Origin: JAENVU01 sp038250905 | GTDB lineage: Bacteria > Actinomycetota > Acidimicrobiia > IMCC26256 > JAENVU01 | Assembly (NCBI GenBank): GCA_038250905.1 | Contig: JBBSBV010000020.1 | Location: 1-64,000 of the forward strand | Direction: 5' to 3' | Length of the DNA: 64,000 nucleotides | Shown: one piece after another, positions 1 to 7,744 of the stretch | Position numbering within the stretch: position 1 is the first letter of the stretch | Layout of the letters: each line of letters opens with the position of its first letter | Notes under the pieces: generated by a model | The model's input: the letters and a program-made list of their open reading frames with translations, nothing else | What the model was told of the DNA's origin: nothing | Databases searched by the model: none | Program-made: the position numbers and the translations under genes

Positions 1-23
1 AGACCCGCGACTATCGCGGGTCT
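1..23. terminator. Perfect 10-bp hairpin at the window edge
   Basis: Bases 1-10 and 14-23 are exact reverse complements separated by the three-base loop CTA. The hairpin lies 20 bases past the stop codon of the minus-strand DJ-1/PfpI gene. It is a good candidate for an intrinsic terminator of that gene, although any downstream T tract would lie outside the window. Being symmetric, it could also serve a plus-strand gene arriving from the left. Confidence 0.6.
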
Positions 24-42
24 GCGACGCATTGTCGGGTGT

Positions 43-669
43 TCAGGCCGGCGTGAGCATTGCGCGCACTAGCTCGCGGAGTTCCGGCTCGACCTTGTCG
101 GGCGCGCCGGCGTCGAACGGTGGCTGCGGGTCGTACTCGATCGCGAGTTGGGTAGCCCGGGCCATGTCGTCGCCGAACATCCGCGCCACGAGCGTGAGAC
201 CCATGTCGATCCCGGCCGACACCCCGGCCGCGGTGATGACCTTGCCGCGCTCGACGACGCGAGCACCGGTCGGACACGCACCCAGCGCGGCGAGCAGATC
301 CATCGCAGCCCAGTGACCCGTCGCGTCCACACCGTCGAGCACCCCGGCCGCGGCGAGGAACAACGAACCGGTACACACGCTCGTGGTCCACGTGGTCGTG
401 GGGTGTACGGCCCGGATCCAGCGCACGGCCGGGTCGGCGTCGGTCGGGTCCATGCGCATCCCGCCCGGGACGACGATCACCTCGGGCGCGGTGACCTCGG
501 CGAACGAGTGGGTCGCCGCCAACGCGAGCCGGCCGGTGTGGTCGGGCACCGGTCCGGCCGCCTCGGCGACGAAGCATGCGTCCACCCCGGGCACGTCGAC
601 CATGGTCTGGAACGGTCCGACGATGTCGAGCGCGGTGAACTGCGGGTACAGGACAAAGGCGATCTGCAT
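43..669 (-). CDS. DJ-1/PfpI family protein, isonitrile hydratase-like
   Basis: A 208-residue cytosolic protein of the DJ-1/PfpI (class I amidotransferase-like) superfamily. The start at 669 (MQIAFVLYPQ) begins directly with the first beta strand; the open frame continues 34 codons upstream but that extension is arginine-rich and not family-like. Asp15 in LDIVGP and the nucleophile-elbow Cys99 in SVCTGS match the Asp/Cys pair of cyclohexyl-isocyanide hydratase (InhA). Hydration of isonitriles to N-substituted formamides is therefore the most specific guess. Related proteins include the N-terminal domains of GlxA-type AraC regulators, but no HTH follows here. It is convergent with whatever lies left of the window and divergent from the luciferase-like gene at 789. 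The substrate is not proven. Confidence 0.85.
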   Translation of the reverse strand: MQIAFVLYPQFTALDIVGPFQTMVDVPGVDACFVAEAAGPVPDHTGRLALAATHSFAEVTAPEVIVVPGGMRMDPTDADPAVRWIRAVHPTTTWTTSVCTGSLFLAAAGVLDGVDATGHWAAMDLLAALGACPTGARVVERGKVITAAGVSAGIDMGLTLVARMFGDDMARATQLAIEYDPQPPFDAGAPDKVEPELRELVRAMLTPA

Positions 670-788
670 CCCGGCATCGTGACGGTCGGCGGCCCCGGCG
701 GCAAGGACACGGTCCCCACCCTGCCTGCCAACCCGGGCCGCCACCGCGCGATCGCGACGCAGCCGCGCCACCGGTGATACAAGGTGGC

Positions 789-1610
789 ATGCGCTTCGGA
801 CTCGACATCGCCCAACAACGGATGACCTGGAACGAGAACGCCGACCGCGCCCGGTTCGCGGACACGCTCGGGTTCGACGGCATCTGGGGGTTCGACCACT
901 TCCAACCGATGTACGGCGACGGGCCGGGTGAGTGCTTCGAGGCGATGACCACGCTGGCGGCGTGGAGCGGGATCACCACCAACGTCCGACTCGGGGTGCT
1001 CGTCACGGGCATGACGTACCGGCATCCTTCGGTGTTCGCGGCCGAGGCCCTGACCATCGACCACGCGTCGGGTGGTCGCCTCGAACTCTCGTACGGTGCG
1101 GCCTGGTTCGAGGAGGAGCACCGCGCGCTCGGCATCCCGTTCCCGGCGCTGAAGCAGCGCGTCGACGCGTTCGAGGAGGCGGTCCAGATCGTCCGCGGCC
1201 TCCTCACGACCGACGGCTTCACGTTCGAGGGCGAGCACTACCAGACCCACGACGCCACGATCCGTCCCCTCCCCCTCCAGTCCACGCACCCGCCGCTCTG
1301 GATCTGCGCGTCCTGCTAGCAGCGCATGAAGCAGATCGCTGCGCGCTACGCCGACGTCTGGCACTGCTTCGGTCCGCCGAGCGTGCTCGCCGAAAAGTCC
1401 GAGCGGATCAGTGCCCACGCCGAAGCGGCGGGCCGCGACCCTTCGACGATCATGCGGGCGGCATCCATCTCGCTCGAGAACGACACCGACACCATCGCGC
1501 GGCACATCGAGAAGTGGACCGAGGCCGGATTCGGGTACCTCGTCTGCGGCTGGCCGGCCGGCGGGAAGAAACCGGTCGAGGCGTTCGCCGAACGGTTCCT
1601 CCAGCCGTGA
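789..1610 (+). pseudogene. Luciferase-like (LLM class) F420-dependent oxidoreductase interrupted by in-frame TAG
   Basis: One reading frame of 274 codons encodes a complete bacterial-luciferase-like TIM-barrel protein (MRFGLDIAQQ start, preceded by AAGGTGG), but codon 177 (1317-1319) is TAG. Similarity continues without a frame change after the stop: QRMKQIAARYADVWH is the conserved segment that normally follows a GSGE/K-type turn (family knowledge). The two odd codons TGC TAG would become GGC GAG (Gly-Glu) by two G-to-T reversals. Each half alone (176 and about 94 residues) lacks part of the barrel. It is therefore either a young pseudogene, a sequencing error, or a suppressed stop. The family uses F420H2 or FMNH2 to oxidise or reduce small substrates; the substrate here is unknown. 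Confidence 0.8.
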
Positions 1611-1705
1611 CGAGCCGCTGACGCGTCAGATCCGGCGACCGCCCGCGGCCGGTTCCTCCCGGGTTCGGTGAGTCGGACGGTCTTCGCCACCGATGCGGGT
1701 CGGGA

Positions 1706-2401
1706 TCACTCGAGGACGTGAAGTTGACGCGTCGCCTCGGCGGCCGCGGCGCGGGCCGCCCGGGTGGCATCCCGACCCAGACGGAGGAGCTGGGGAATCC
1801 GCCCCGGATGCGTGGCCATGAAGCGCGCCGCGGCGCTCAGGTTCGGTGTTCCGTCGGCGTTGGCCAGCCCGAGCACCGAGGCATCCGGATGGTCGGTCAC
1901 GAGGTCACTGACGACCCGGACCGCCGACCACGCGCACCCGCGGGCGGCACAGACCGCGGCCACGGCCGACGTCTCCATGTCGACCGCGAGCACGCCGCGT
2001 GCGACGAGCTTCGCGACCAGATCGGGTCCGATCACGAACTCGTCGGACGACGAGATCTCGCCCGCCGCGGCGGTCAGGGGCGTGGCGCGGTAGGCGGCGT
2101 CGGACGCGCGGTCCGTGACGACCTCCGGACAGACCAATGCGCCGACGCGCGTCCGACCCAGTCCACCCGCGATGCCGACGACCATCACGTGGTCGACGGC
2201 GGCGGTGTCGAGCATCCGCGTCACCGCCGCCGTGGCCAGGGCCAGCCCCATGCCCGTCTTCGCCGCGATCACGTCGACCTGACCCACCCGGCCGACGTGC
2301 GCACCGTCGGCATCCTTGGTGAGCCGCATGGCCTTGACCACCGGCCCGAGCTCGCTGGGCATCGGTGCGAGGATTCCGATTCGGGCCGGTCGGTTCGCCA
2401 T
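1706..2401 (-). CDS. Nucleoside phosphorylase / MTA-SAH nucleosidase family protein
   Basis: A 231-residue protein of the PNP/UDP phosphorylase superfamily. The start at 2401 (MANRPARIGILAPMPSEL) places the first beta strand at the N terminus as in MtnN; the upstream 26 codons are left out. Visible family signatures are the glycine-rich VVGIAGGLG strand, the VDMETSAVA motif carrying the ribose-binding Met-Glu pair, and the late VSDLVTD Asp expected to protonate the purine base. It would cleave 5'-methylthioadenosine, S-adenosylhomocysteine or a related nucleoside (for example futalosine). Which of these cannot be told from sequence alone. It is transcribed convergently to the broken luciferase-like gene and divergently from the hydroxylase gene at 2548. 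Confidence 0.8.
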   Translation of the reverse strand: MANRPARIGILAPMPSELGPVVKAMRLTKDADGAHVGRVGQVDVIAAKTGMGLALATAAVTRMLDTAAVDHVMVVGIAGGLGRTRVGALVCPEVVTDRASDAAYRATPLTAAAGEISSSDEFVIGPDLVAKLVARGVLAVDMETSAVAAVCAARGCAWSAVRVVSDLVTDHPDASVLGLANADGTPNLSAAARFMATHPGRIPQLLRLGRDATRAARAAAAEATRQLHVLE

Positions 2402-2547
2402 CGGCCCAGCTTGCCGGATATCACCCGATCGCACCCGCGGACCGCCCGTTTGGCTCCGGACCGGCACAGACGCGAGCATGGCACTCCCATGACCGAACCG
2501 ATCATGAACCGCGGCTCACGCTCGGCACACCGGAAGGACGGAACCGC

Positions 2548-3714
2548 ATGGATCTGACCGTCGCCGCGACCCCCGGCTACTTCGCGACCATGGGACTCGA
2601 ATACCGCGTCCTCAAGCGGCGGGCCGAAACTCAGGGGCCGTCCGCCGCCGACTACGAACCGCGTGACACCCGCGCCAGCCTCGCCATGGGCGTGCTCAGC
2701 CTGGTGGCGGGCCTCGCCGGTCCCAAGCTGGTGGCACCGTTCGTGCCGGGCAAGGGGAAGTACGGCAAGGCGCTCGTCTTCACGGCGCTCGGTGCGGCCG
2801 CCGTGACCACCGTCGCCGACGCGGTCGCCCGGGTCATGGAACGGGAGGGCGCCACTCCGGCCGCGGCTCCGTCGGACTCGTCGATCCGCGGTCGCGCCCG
2901 GCGTCGGCGCGTGGCGCGCCTGGCCCGGCGCACGGCCGACGTCGGGGGGATGACCGCGGTCGCCACCGGCGGGCTCGCGATCACGTCGAAGTGGGCGTCG
3001 ATCGTGAACATGCACACGCTGTGGGACCGGCGGATCGTGCGCGATCTCGGGTCCGGCCCCGTGGCGGTCGGCGCCGCGATCCTCGGCTGGGACTTCATCT
3101 ATTACTGGAACCACCGGTTCATGCACACAAGCCGGTACATGTGGGCGATCCACGTGGTGCACCACAGCAGCGAGCGGTACAACCTGTCGACCGCGTTGCG
3201 TCAACCCGTGGCCGACGCGCTCGGGACGTTCGTGCCCTACGGCGTGCTGGCGTTCTTCGGTGTCCGCCCCGACCTCATCCTCCAGGCCCGGGCCATCAAT
3301 CTCATCTACCAGTACTGGATCCACACCGACACCATCAAGACGCTCGGCCCGTTCGAAGCCGTGTTCAATACCGCGTCGCACCACCGGGTGCACCACGGCA
3401 GCAACCGTCAGTACCTCGACCGGAACCACGGCAGCATCCTCATCGTCTGGGACCGCTGGTTCGGCACGTTCGAACGCGAGGACGACACCGTCGTCTACGG
3501 CCTCACGAAGAACATCGACACGTTCAACCCGGCGCGCATCGCGGCGCGCGAACACGCGGTGATGCTCCGCGACGTCGGGCGGTCGACGAACTGGAGCGAC
3601 CGGCTGAACTTCGTGTTACGCGGCCCGGGCTGGGCCTACGCGCGTCACGCCGAAGCCGGCGCGATCCCTCCCGGCGCCGAGGGCGCACCGCTGGCGGCCG
3701 CCGCCGGGGCGTGA
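2548..3714 (+). CDS. Sterol desaturase / fatty-acid hydroxylase family membrane protein
   Basis: A 388-residue integral membrane di-iron enzyme. The eight-histidine signature is present: HRFMH (about 190-194), HVVHH (about 202-206) and HHRVHH (about 278-283), followed by the conserved WDRWFGTFE segment. The histidine clusters bind two irons that activate O2 for C-H hydroxylation or desaturation of a lipid; alkylglycerol monooxygenase and C-4/C-5 sterol oxidases belong to the same family. The start is chosen at 2548 because GGAAGGA lies 10 bases upstream. The first 150 residues hold two weak hydrophobic segments and an Arg-rich linker. It ends three bases from the convergent flavin monooxygenase. 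The lipid substrate is unknown. Confidence 0.88.
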   Translation: MDLTVAATPGYFATMGLEYRVLKRRAETQGPSAADYEPRDTRASLAMGVLSLVAGLAGPKLVAPFVPGKGKYGKALVFTALGAAAVTTVADAVARVMEREGATPAAAPSDSSIRGRARRRRVARLARRTADVGGMTAVATGGLAITSKWASIVNMHTLWDRRIVRDLGSGPVAVGAAILGWDFIYYWNHRFMHTSRYMWAIHVVHHSSERYNLSTALRQPVADALGTFVPYGVLAFFGVRPDLILQARAINLIYQYWIHTDTIKTLGPFEAVFNTASHHRVHHGSNRQYLDRNHGSILIVWDRWFGTFEREDDTVVYGLTKNIDTFNPARIAAREHAVMLRDVGRSTNWSDRLNFVLRGPGWAYARHAEAGAIPPGAEGAPLAAAAGA

Positions 3715-3717
3715 CCC

Positions 3718-5178
3718 TCAGACGGTCTCGAAGGCCGCCGGATCGGGTGCGGCCATCACCTCGCGGAAGCGCGTGAACGTCCACGGCCAGGTCGCCGGGA
3801 TGCCGCGGTCGTCGAGATACCAGCTCCGACAGCCCGTGACCCAGATCGAGTTCTGCGCCGCCGCGACCCGCTCCGCCTCGTGGGCCTCCATCGCCGCCCG
3901 CGTGGGGCTGATCTCCCGCACGTCGGCGGCGGCCAGCTGGTCCACGAGCTGCTGGATGTACGCGAACTGGATCTCGGACACCTCGATCAGCGAGAAGTTG
4001 CCAACGGGCCCATTCGGTCCGTTGAGCATGAAGAAGTTGGGGAAGCCCGGCACCGCGACCGACAAGTATGCGTTGGGGCGAGCCGCCCACTCGTCGGCGA
4101 GGTCCACGCCGTCGCGACCGACCACGCCCATCGGCCGGACGAAGGCGTCGGCGCGGAATCCGGTGGCGAGGACGAGGACGTCGAGTTCGTGGAGCACACC
4201 GTCGACGGTGCGGACTCCGGCGGGCTCGACCCGGGCGATGTCGGAGGTAACCAGGTCCACGTTCGGACGCTGCATCGCGTCGTAGAAGTCGGGCGACACG
4301 ACGAGTCGCTTGCACGCGGCGCGGTAGGAGGGGCGGAGGCGCTCGCGCAGGTCGGGGTCACGCACGGTCTCGAGGTTGTCGAGGCACATTTGCTCGATCA
4401 TCGCCATCCCGGCCGAGTCGGCGTCGATCACCGCGCTCGCGAACCCACCGAAGGCCTCGGCGAGGTTGTCGTGGATCTGCACGAGGAGCGCGTCGCTCGA
4501 CCGGAACGTCTCGCGCTCCGCATCGCTGTACCGGGGGTTGGCCTGCGGGAGCACCCACTGCGCCGTCCGCTGGAACAGGGAGTACCGCCCGACCCGCGGC
4601 GCGAGCGCGGCCGTGATCTGCACCGCCGTGGACCCGGTCCCGACGACGCCGACCCGAGCACCGTCGAGCGCCACCGCATGGTCCCACCGGGCGCTGTGGA
4701 ACGCGGCACCCGCGAACGAGTCGAGGCCCTCGAGGTCGGGCACGTTGGGGTGGTGGAGCACGCCGGTGGCTGCGATGACGACGTCGACGACGTCATGGAT
4801 GCCCGACGCGGTGTGCAGGTGCCACCGACCGTCGACGAACTCGCACCGTTCCACCGTCTCACCGAAGTGCACCCGCTCGACCACTCCGTGCTCCTGTGCG
4901 ACCCGTTCGAAGTATGCGTGGATCTCGGGACCGGGCGAGAACGTGTGACTCCACTCCGGGTTCGGTGCGAAGGAGTACGAGTACAGGTGGGAAGGCACGT
5001 CGCAGGCGATGCCCGGATAGGTGTTGTCCCGCCAGGTCCCCCCGACCCGATCGCCCTTCTCGTAGACCACAACGTCGTCGTAGCCGGCCTCGGTGAGCTT
5101 GACGGTGGCGAGGATGCCGGACATCCCGGCGCCGATCACCGCGAATCGCAGGGGCCGCCGATGCGAAGTTTCGGTCAT
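3718..5178 (-). CDS. Flavin-containing (Baeyer-Villiger type) monooxygenase
   Basis: A 486-residue NAD(P)H- and FAD-dependent monooxygenase. The FAD Rossmann motif AVIGAGMSG lies at about residues 13-21, a second nucleotide-binding motif GVVGTGSTA near 178, and between them FAGAAFHSARWD, which fits the BVMO fingerprint FxGxxxHxxxW(P/D). The segment GGTWRDNTYPGIACD is also typical of class B BVMOs. These enzymes insert oxygen next to a ketone, producing esters or lactones from cyclic ketones or steroids. The mRNA is probably leaderless: TAGCGT and six bases precede the ATG. The neighbouring hydroxylase (3' end three bases away) and TauD/patatin genes give a lipid-oxidation context, but co-regulation is not shown. 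Confidence 0.9.
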   Translation of the reverse strand: MTETSHRRPLRFAVIGAGMSGILATVKLTEAGYDDVVVYEKGDRVGGTWRDNTYPGIACDVPSHLYSYSFAPNPEWSHTFSPGPEIHAYFERVAQEHGVVERVHFGETVERCEFVDGRWHLHTASGIHDVVDVVIAATGVLHHPNVPDLEGLDSFAGAAFHSARWDHAVALDGARVGVVGTGSTAVQITAALAPRVGRYSLFQRTAQWVLPQANPRYSDAERETFRSSDALLVQIHDNLAEAFGGFASAVIDADSAGMAMIEQMCLDNLETVRDPDLRERLRPSYRAACKRLVVSPDFYDAMQRPNVDLVTSDIARVEPAGVRTVDGVLHELDVLVLATGFRADAFVRPMGVVGRDGVDLADEWAARPNAYLSVAVPGFPNFFMLNGPNGPVGNFSLIEVSEIQFAYIQQLVDQLAAADVREISPTRAAMEAHEAERVAAAQNSIWVTGCRSWYLDDRGIPATWPWTFTRFREVMAAPDPAAFETV

Positions 5179-5190
5179 GGCGTCACGCTA
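5179..5190 (-). promoter_or_regulatory. Leaderless-type -10 element of the monooxygenase gene
   Basis: Read on the minus strand this is TAGCGT followed by GACGCC and then the ATG at 5178. The six-base spacing between a TANNNT hexamer and the start codon matches several other genes in the window and predicts an mRNA starting at or next to the start codon. Confidence 0.55.
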
Positions 5191-5253
5191 CGCGGCGCGA
5201 CCGATTCGCGTCAGAATGGCCGGACCCCCATCACGCGATCGAGGAGCACCGAG

Positions 5254-5799
5254 ATGGCTACGACCTTCACCCGCATGGACGAGTCGACCGCCGAGCAGTG
5301 GGCGGTGATCGGCGCGGAGACGATGAAGCACCAGCCGCGCGTCGCCGAGGAAGTGCTCACGATGCTCGAGCGCCTCGAGGGGATCACGGACGGGTTCTCG
5401 ACCAATCAGTTGGTGCACTCGCTCCAGACTGCGACCCTGGCCGAGCAGGCCGGCGCCGACGAGCAGATGATCGTGGCCAGCCTCTGCCACGACATCGGCA
5501 AGTTGATCTCGGTGTTCGGGCACCCCGACATCGCGGCGGCGATCCTGCACCCCTACGTCCGCGACGACGTGTACCAGGTGATCCGCGTCCACCAGGACTT
5601 CCAGGGCCGGCACTACTACCAACACTTCGGCGGGGACACGAACCTCCGCGAGCGGCATCGCGACCAGCCGTGGTTCGCCCTCGCCGAGCAGTTCGCCGAC
5701 GAGTGGGACCAGGTGGCCTTCGATCCCGACGCGCACTACGAGTCCCTCGACCACTTCGCACCGATGGTCCGCGCGGTCTTCGCCAAGCCCATCAACTGA
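5254..5799 (+). CDS. HD-domain protein, PhnZ/MIOX-like
   Basis: A 181-residue all-helical HD-superfamily protein. Visible metal-ligand candidates are His in QLVHSLQ, the HD pair in LCHDIGK, His in FGHPDIA, several His between residues 100 and 130, and a late Asp in DEWDQVAFD. The order H-HD-H-H-D and the size resemble the diiron oxygenases PhnZ and myo-inositol oxygenase rather than large nucleotide-phosphohydrolase HD proteins, but this is fold-level inference. GAGGAG seven bases before the ATG at 5254 fixes the start. The gene is divergent from the BVMO gene (75 bases apart), so the two may share control. A nucleotidase function cannot be excluded. Confidence 0.75.
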   Translation: MATTFTRMDESTAEQWAVIGAETMKHQPRVAEEVLTMLERLEGITDGFSTNQLVHSLQTATLAEQAGADEQMIVASLCHDIGKLISVFGHPDIAAAILHPYVRDDVYQVIRVHQDFQGRHYYQHFGGDTNLRERHRDQPWFALAEQFADEWDQVAFDPDAHYESLDHFAPMVRAVFAKPIN

Positions 5800-5811
5800 C
5801 ACCATCCACAC

Positions 5812-5826
5812 GTCGGCGTCGCCGAC
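5812..5826. terminator. Short hairpin between convergent genes
   Basis: GTCGGC and GCCGAC form a six-base stem around a three-base loop just after the HD-domain gene and before the convergent patatin gene end at 5866. There is no T tract. It is a weak candidate for a shared terminator. Confidence 0.3.
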
Positions 5827-5865
5827 TCGCGCAGAAGACGCGTGGGTGACGCCAGAGTGGGAACG

Positions 5866-6708
5866 TCAGTGGCGGTGGAGGCCGAGGACCTCGTGGGGCA
5901 GGATCCGGTGGGGCCCGTCGAGCCACTCGCCGCTGGTCACCCGCGCCCGCTCGATCAACTCCTCGGTGTGGGAGAAGTCGACCGGGGAGACCTCGAGCGG
6001 ACACAGCGGCGGCAGCACCATGAGTGCGACATCACCCTCGAAGCGTTCCACGTCGCGCGCGAGTCCCTGCGCGAGGAGCAGCGTGAGTGACTGCAGGGCC
6101 ACCCCGAGTGCACTGCGCGGCGCCTGGCTCAACGCGCACGCGTACCCCGTGGGCAGCACGTAGATCTGGTGCGCGCCGGCGGCGACCGCGTGGCTGATCG
6201 GCACGTTGTTCGCCACCGCACCGTCGACCAGCGGACGCCCATCGACCATCACGGGCGGGAAGACGCCCGGGATCGCCGCGCTCGCGGTGATGGCATCGAC
6301 CGCGTCCCCCCGGACGAGGACCTGTTCCTCCCCCGTCGTGATGTCGGTGGCCACCACCTGCAGCGGGATCGTCGCGTCCTCGATCCGGCCGAAGGTGAGA
6401 TGGCGCTTCAGCACCGAGCGCAGTCCCCGCGCACTCACGAGATGGTCACTCCGTCCGAGGAAGCCGAGGAGTCCACCGCGCAGGTCGGTCGGGAACACGT
6501 CCTCCCGGCGGATCGAGCGCCAGACGTCCGCGAGCATCGCGGCGCCGTCGGGACCCGGATGACCCGCCAGCCAGCCGGCATTCACCGCACCGACGGAGGT
6601 CCCGACGAGCAGGTCGGGATAGATCCCGCGCTCGGTGAGGGCCAGCACCATGCCGGCCTGGACCGAACCCAGGCTCCCGCCGCCGGAGAGCACGAAGGCC
6701 GTCGTCAT
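5866..6708 (-). CDS. Patatin-like phospholipase
   Basis: A 280-residue cytosolic or peripherally bound lipid acyl hydrolase. The oxyanion-hole motif SGGGSLG (8-14), the nucleophile Ser38 in GTSVG and the catalytic Asp162 in VDGAVANN form the Ser-Asp dyad of the patatin family, so the enzyme should be active on acyl esters. The start is taken at the ATG at 6708, with GGGTGGG upstream; a GTG four codons earlier (6720) is also possible. It is the downstream partner of the TauD-like dioxygenase (34 bases apart, same strand) and probably co-transcribed with it. No signal peptide is evident. Confidence 0.88.
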   Translation of the reverse strand: MTTAFVLSGGGSLGSVQAGMVLALTERGIYPDLLVGTSVGAVNAGWLAGHPGPDGAAMLADVWRSIRREDVFPTDLRGGLLGFLGRSDHLVSARGLRSVLKRHLTFGRIEDATIPLQVVATDITTGEEQVLVRGDAVDAITASAAIPGVFPPVMVDGRPLVDGAVANNVPISHAVAAGAHQIYVLPTGYACALSQAPRSALGVALQSLTLLLAQGLARDVERFEGDVALMVLPPLCPLEVSPVDFSHTEELIERARVTSGEWLDGPHRILPHEVLGLHRH

Positions 6709-6742
6709 CGTGATGCCCACCCGATCCGGATGCCGGACCGGC

Positions 6743-7558
6743 TCAGTACGGCCGGTCGCCGACGACCGTCACCCGCTCCATCACGCGTCGCGCCGGGAGA
6801 AAGTCGTTGCTCACGATGTGTTGGGTCGCACGGTTATCCCAGAACGCCACACTCCCGGGCGCCCACCGGAAACGGCACTGCACGTCGGGCACGCTCGCCT
6901 GCCGCTCCAGCCGCGCCAACAAGCGCCCCGCGTCGGGTTGGTCCATCCCCTTGATACCGCAGGTGAAACTCGCGTTCACGTAGAGCGTCTTGCGACCCGT
7001 CTCGGGGTGGGTGCGGACCACGGGATGCTCGACCGTCGGATACTTCGTCCGCATCCGCGCCTGCACGGCTTCGGGTTGCCCGATACCGAACGCGCGCGTG
7101 AAGTCGTGGAGCGCGACGAGTGGATCGATCCTCGCCTTGGTGTCGTCGTCGAGCAGGTCGTACGCCGCACCCATGTCGGCCCACAGCGTGTCGCCCCCGA
7201 TCGGCGGCAACTCGACCGCGCGCAGAATCGATCCGAGCGACGGTTCGGGGCGCCAGGTCACATCGCTGTGCCACTGGCCGGGTGCCTTGTGCGATCCGCC
7301 GGCGGGCAGCACGAAGATCTCGGGCTGCTGCTGGTCCTTCGGCGTCAGCGGATGCACCTCGAGGTCGCCGAACGCGCGTCCGAACGCCACGTGACGTTCC
7401 CGGTCGAGCGCGTGCTGATCGCGAAAGAAGATCACCTTCCACTCGAGGAGCGCGGCCCGGATCGCTGCAACCGTCTCCGTGTCGAGGTCGGCGGCCAGGT
7501 CGACGCCGCGTACCTCGGCACCGATCGTGGCGGTCATGGGTTCCACCGTGAGCGACAT
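6743..7558 (-). CDS. TauD/TfdA family Fe(II)/2-oxoglutarate dioxygenase
   Basis: A 271-residue non-haem iron dioxygenase. The iron triad is visible as His97-x-Asp99 in QWHSDVTW and the distal His247 in ATQHIVSND; an Arg cluster at about 257-262 (ARRVMERV) would bind 2-oxoglutarate. The family decarboxylates 2-oxoglutarate to succinate while hydroxylating substrates such as taurine, alkyl sulfates or phenoxyacetates. The ATG at 7558 gives a family-typical N terminus and has TACGCT seven bases upstream, a leaderless arrangement; the open frame extends further but without family similarity. Substrate unknown. A link to the sulfatase and sulfur genes 45 kb away is speculative. Confidence 0.9.
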   Translation of the reverse strand: MSLTVEPMTATIGAEVRGVDLAADLDTETVAAIRAALLEWKVIFFRDQHALDRERHVAFGRAFGDLEVHPLTPKDQQQPEIFVLPAGGSHKAPGQWHSDVTWRPEPSLGSILRAVELPPIGGDTLWADMGAAYDLLDDDTKARIDPLVALHDFTRAFGIGQPEAVQARMRTKYPTVEHPVVRTHPETGRKTLYVNASFTCGIKGMDQPDAGRLLARLERQASVPDVQCRFRWAPGSVAFWDNRATQHIVSNDFLPARRVMERVTVVGDRPY

Positions 7559-7571
7559 CCCGCGGAGCGTA
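7559..7571 (-). promoter_or_regulatory. Leaderless-type -10 element of the TauD-like gene
   Basis: On the minus strand TACGCT is followed by seven bases and the ATG at 7558. Same grammar as the other TANNNT-N6/7-start sites in the window. The rest of the gap up to 7744 carries repeated CGGACAT-like words but nothing I can name. Confidence 0.45.
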
Positions 7572-7744
7572 GAGCGTCGGCGCGGCCCGAGTCCCGGGGT
7601 GCCTATCGGATGATCGGTTCTGAACCGGACATTCCTCCTAGGCAGAACGCACCAATGCGGGCGGAGGTCCTTGTCGCGCACCATTTGGTCCGGTAGGAAG
7701 CGGACATATCCGGTGGCGGACCGGATCTGGGCGAAGTGGGATCT

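Noticed and set aside
2489..2557. 22-codon ORF overlapping the start of the hydroxylase gene
   Set aside because: No -10 or ribosome site at its start, and the overlap is 10 bases rather than ATGA; likely chance.
3880..5253. Upstream extension of the HD-domain gene to 639 codons
   Set aside because: The extension is antisense to the BVMO gene and lacks similarity; a good ribosome site fixes the start at 5254.
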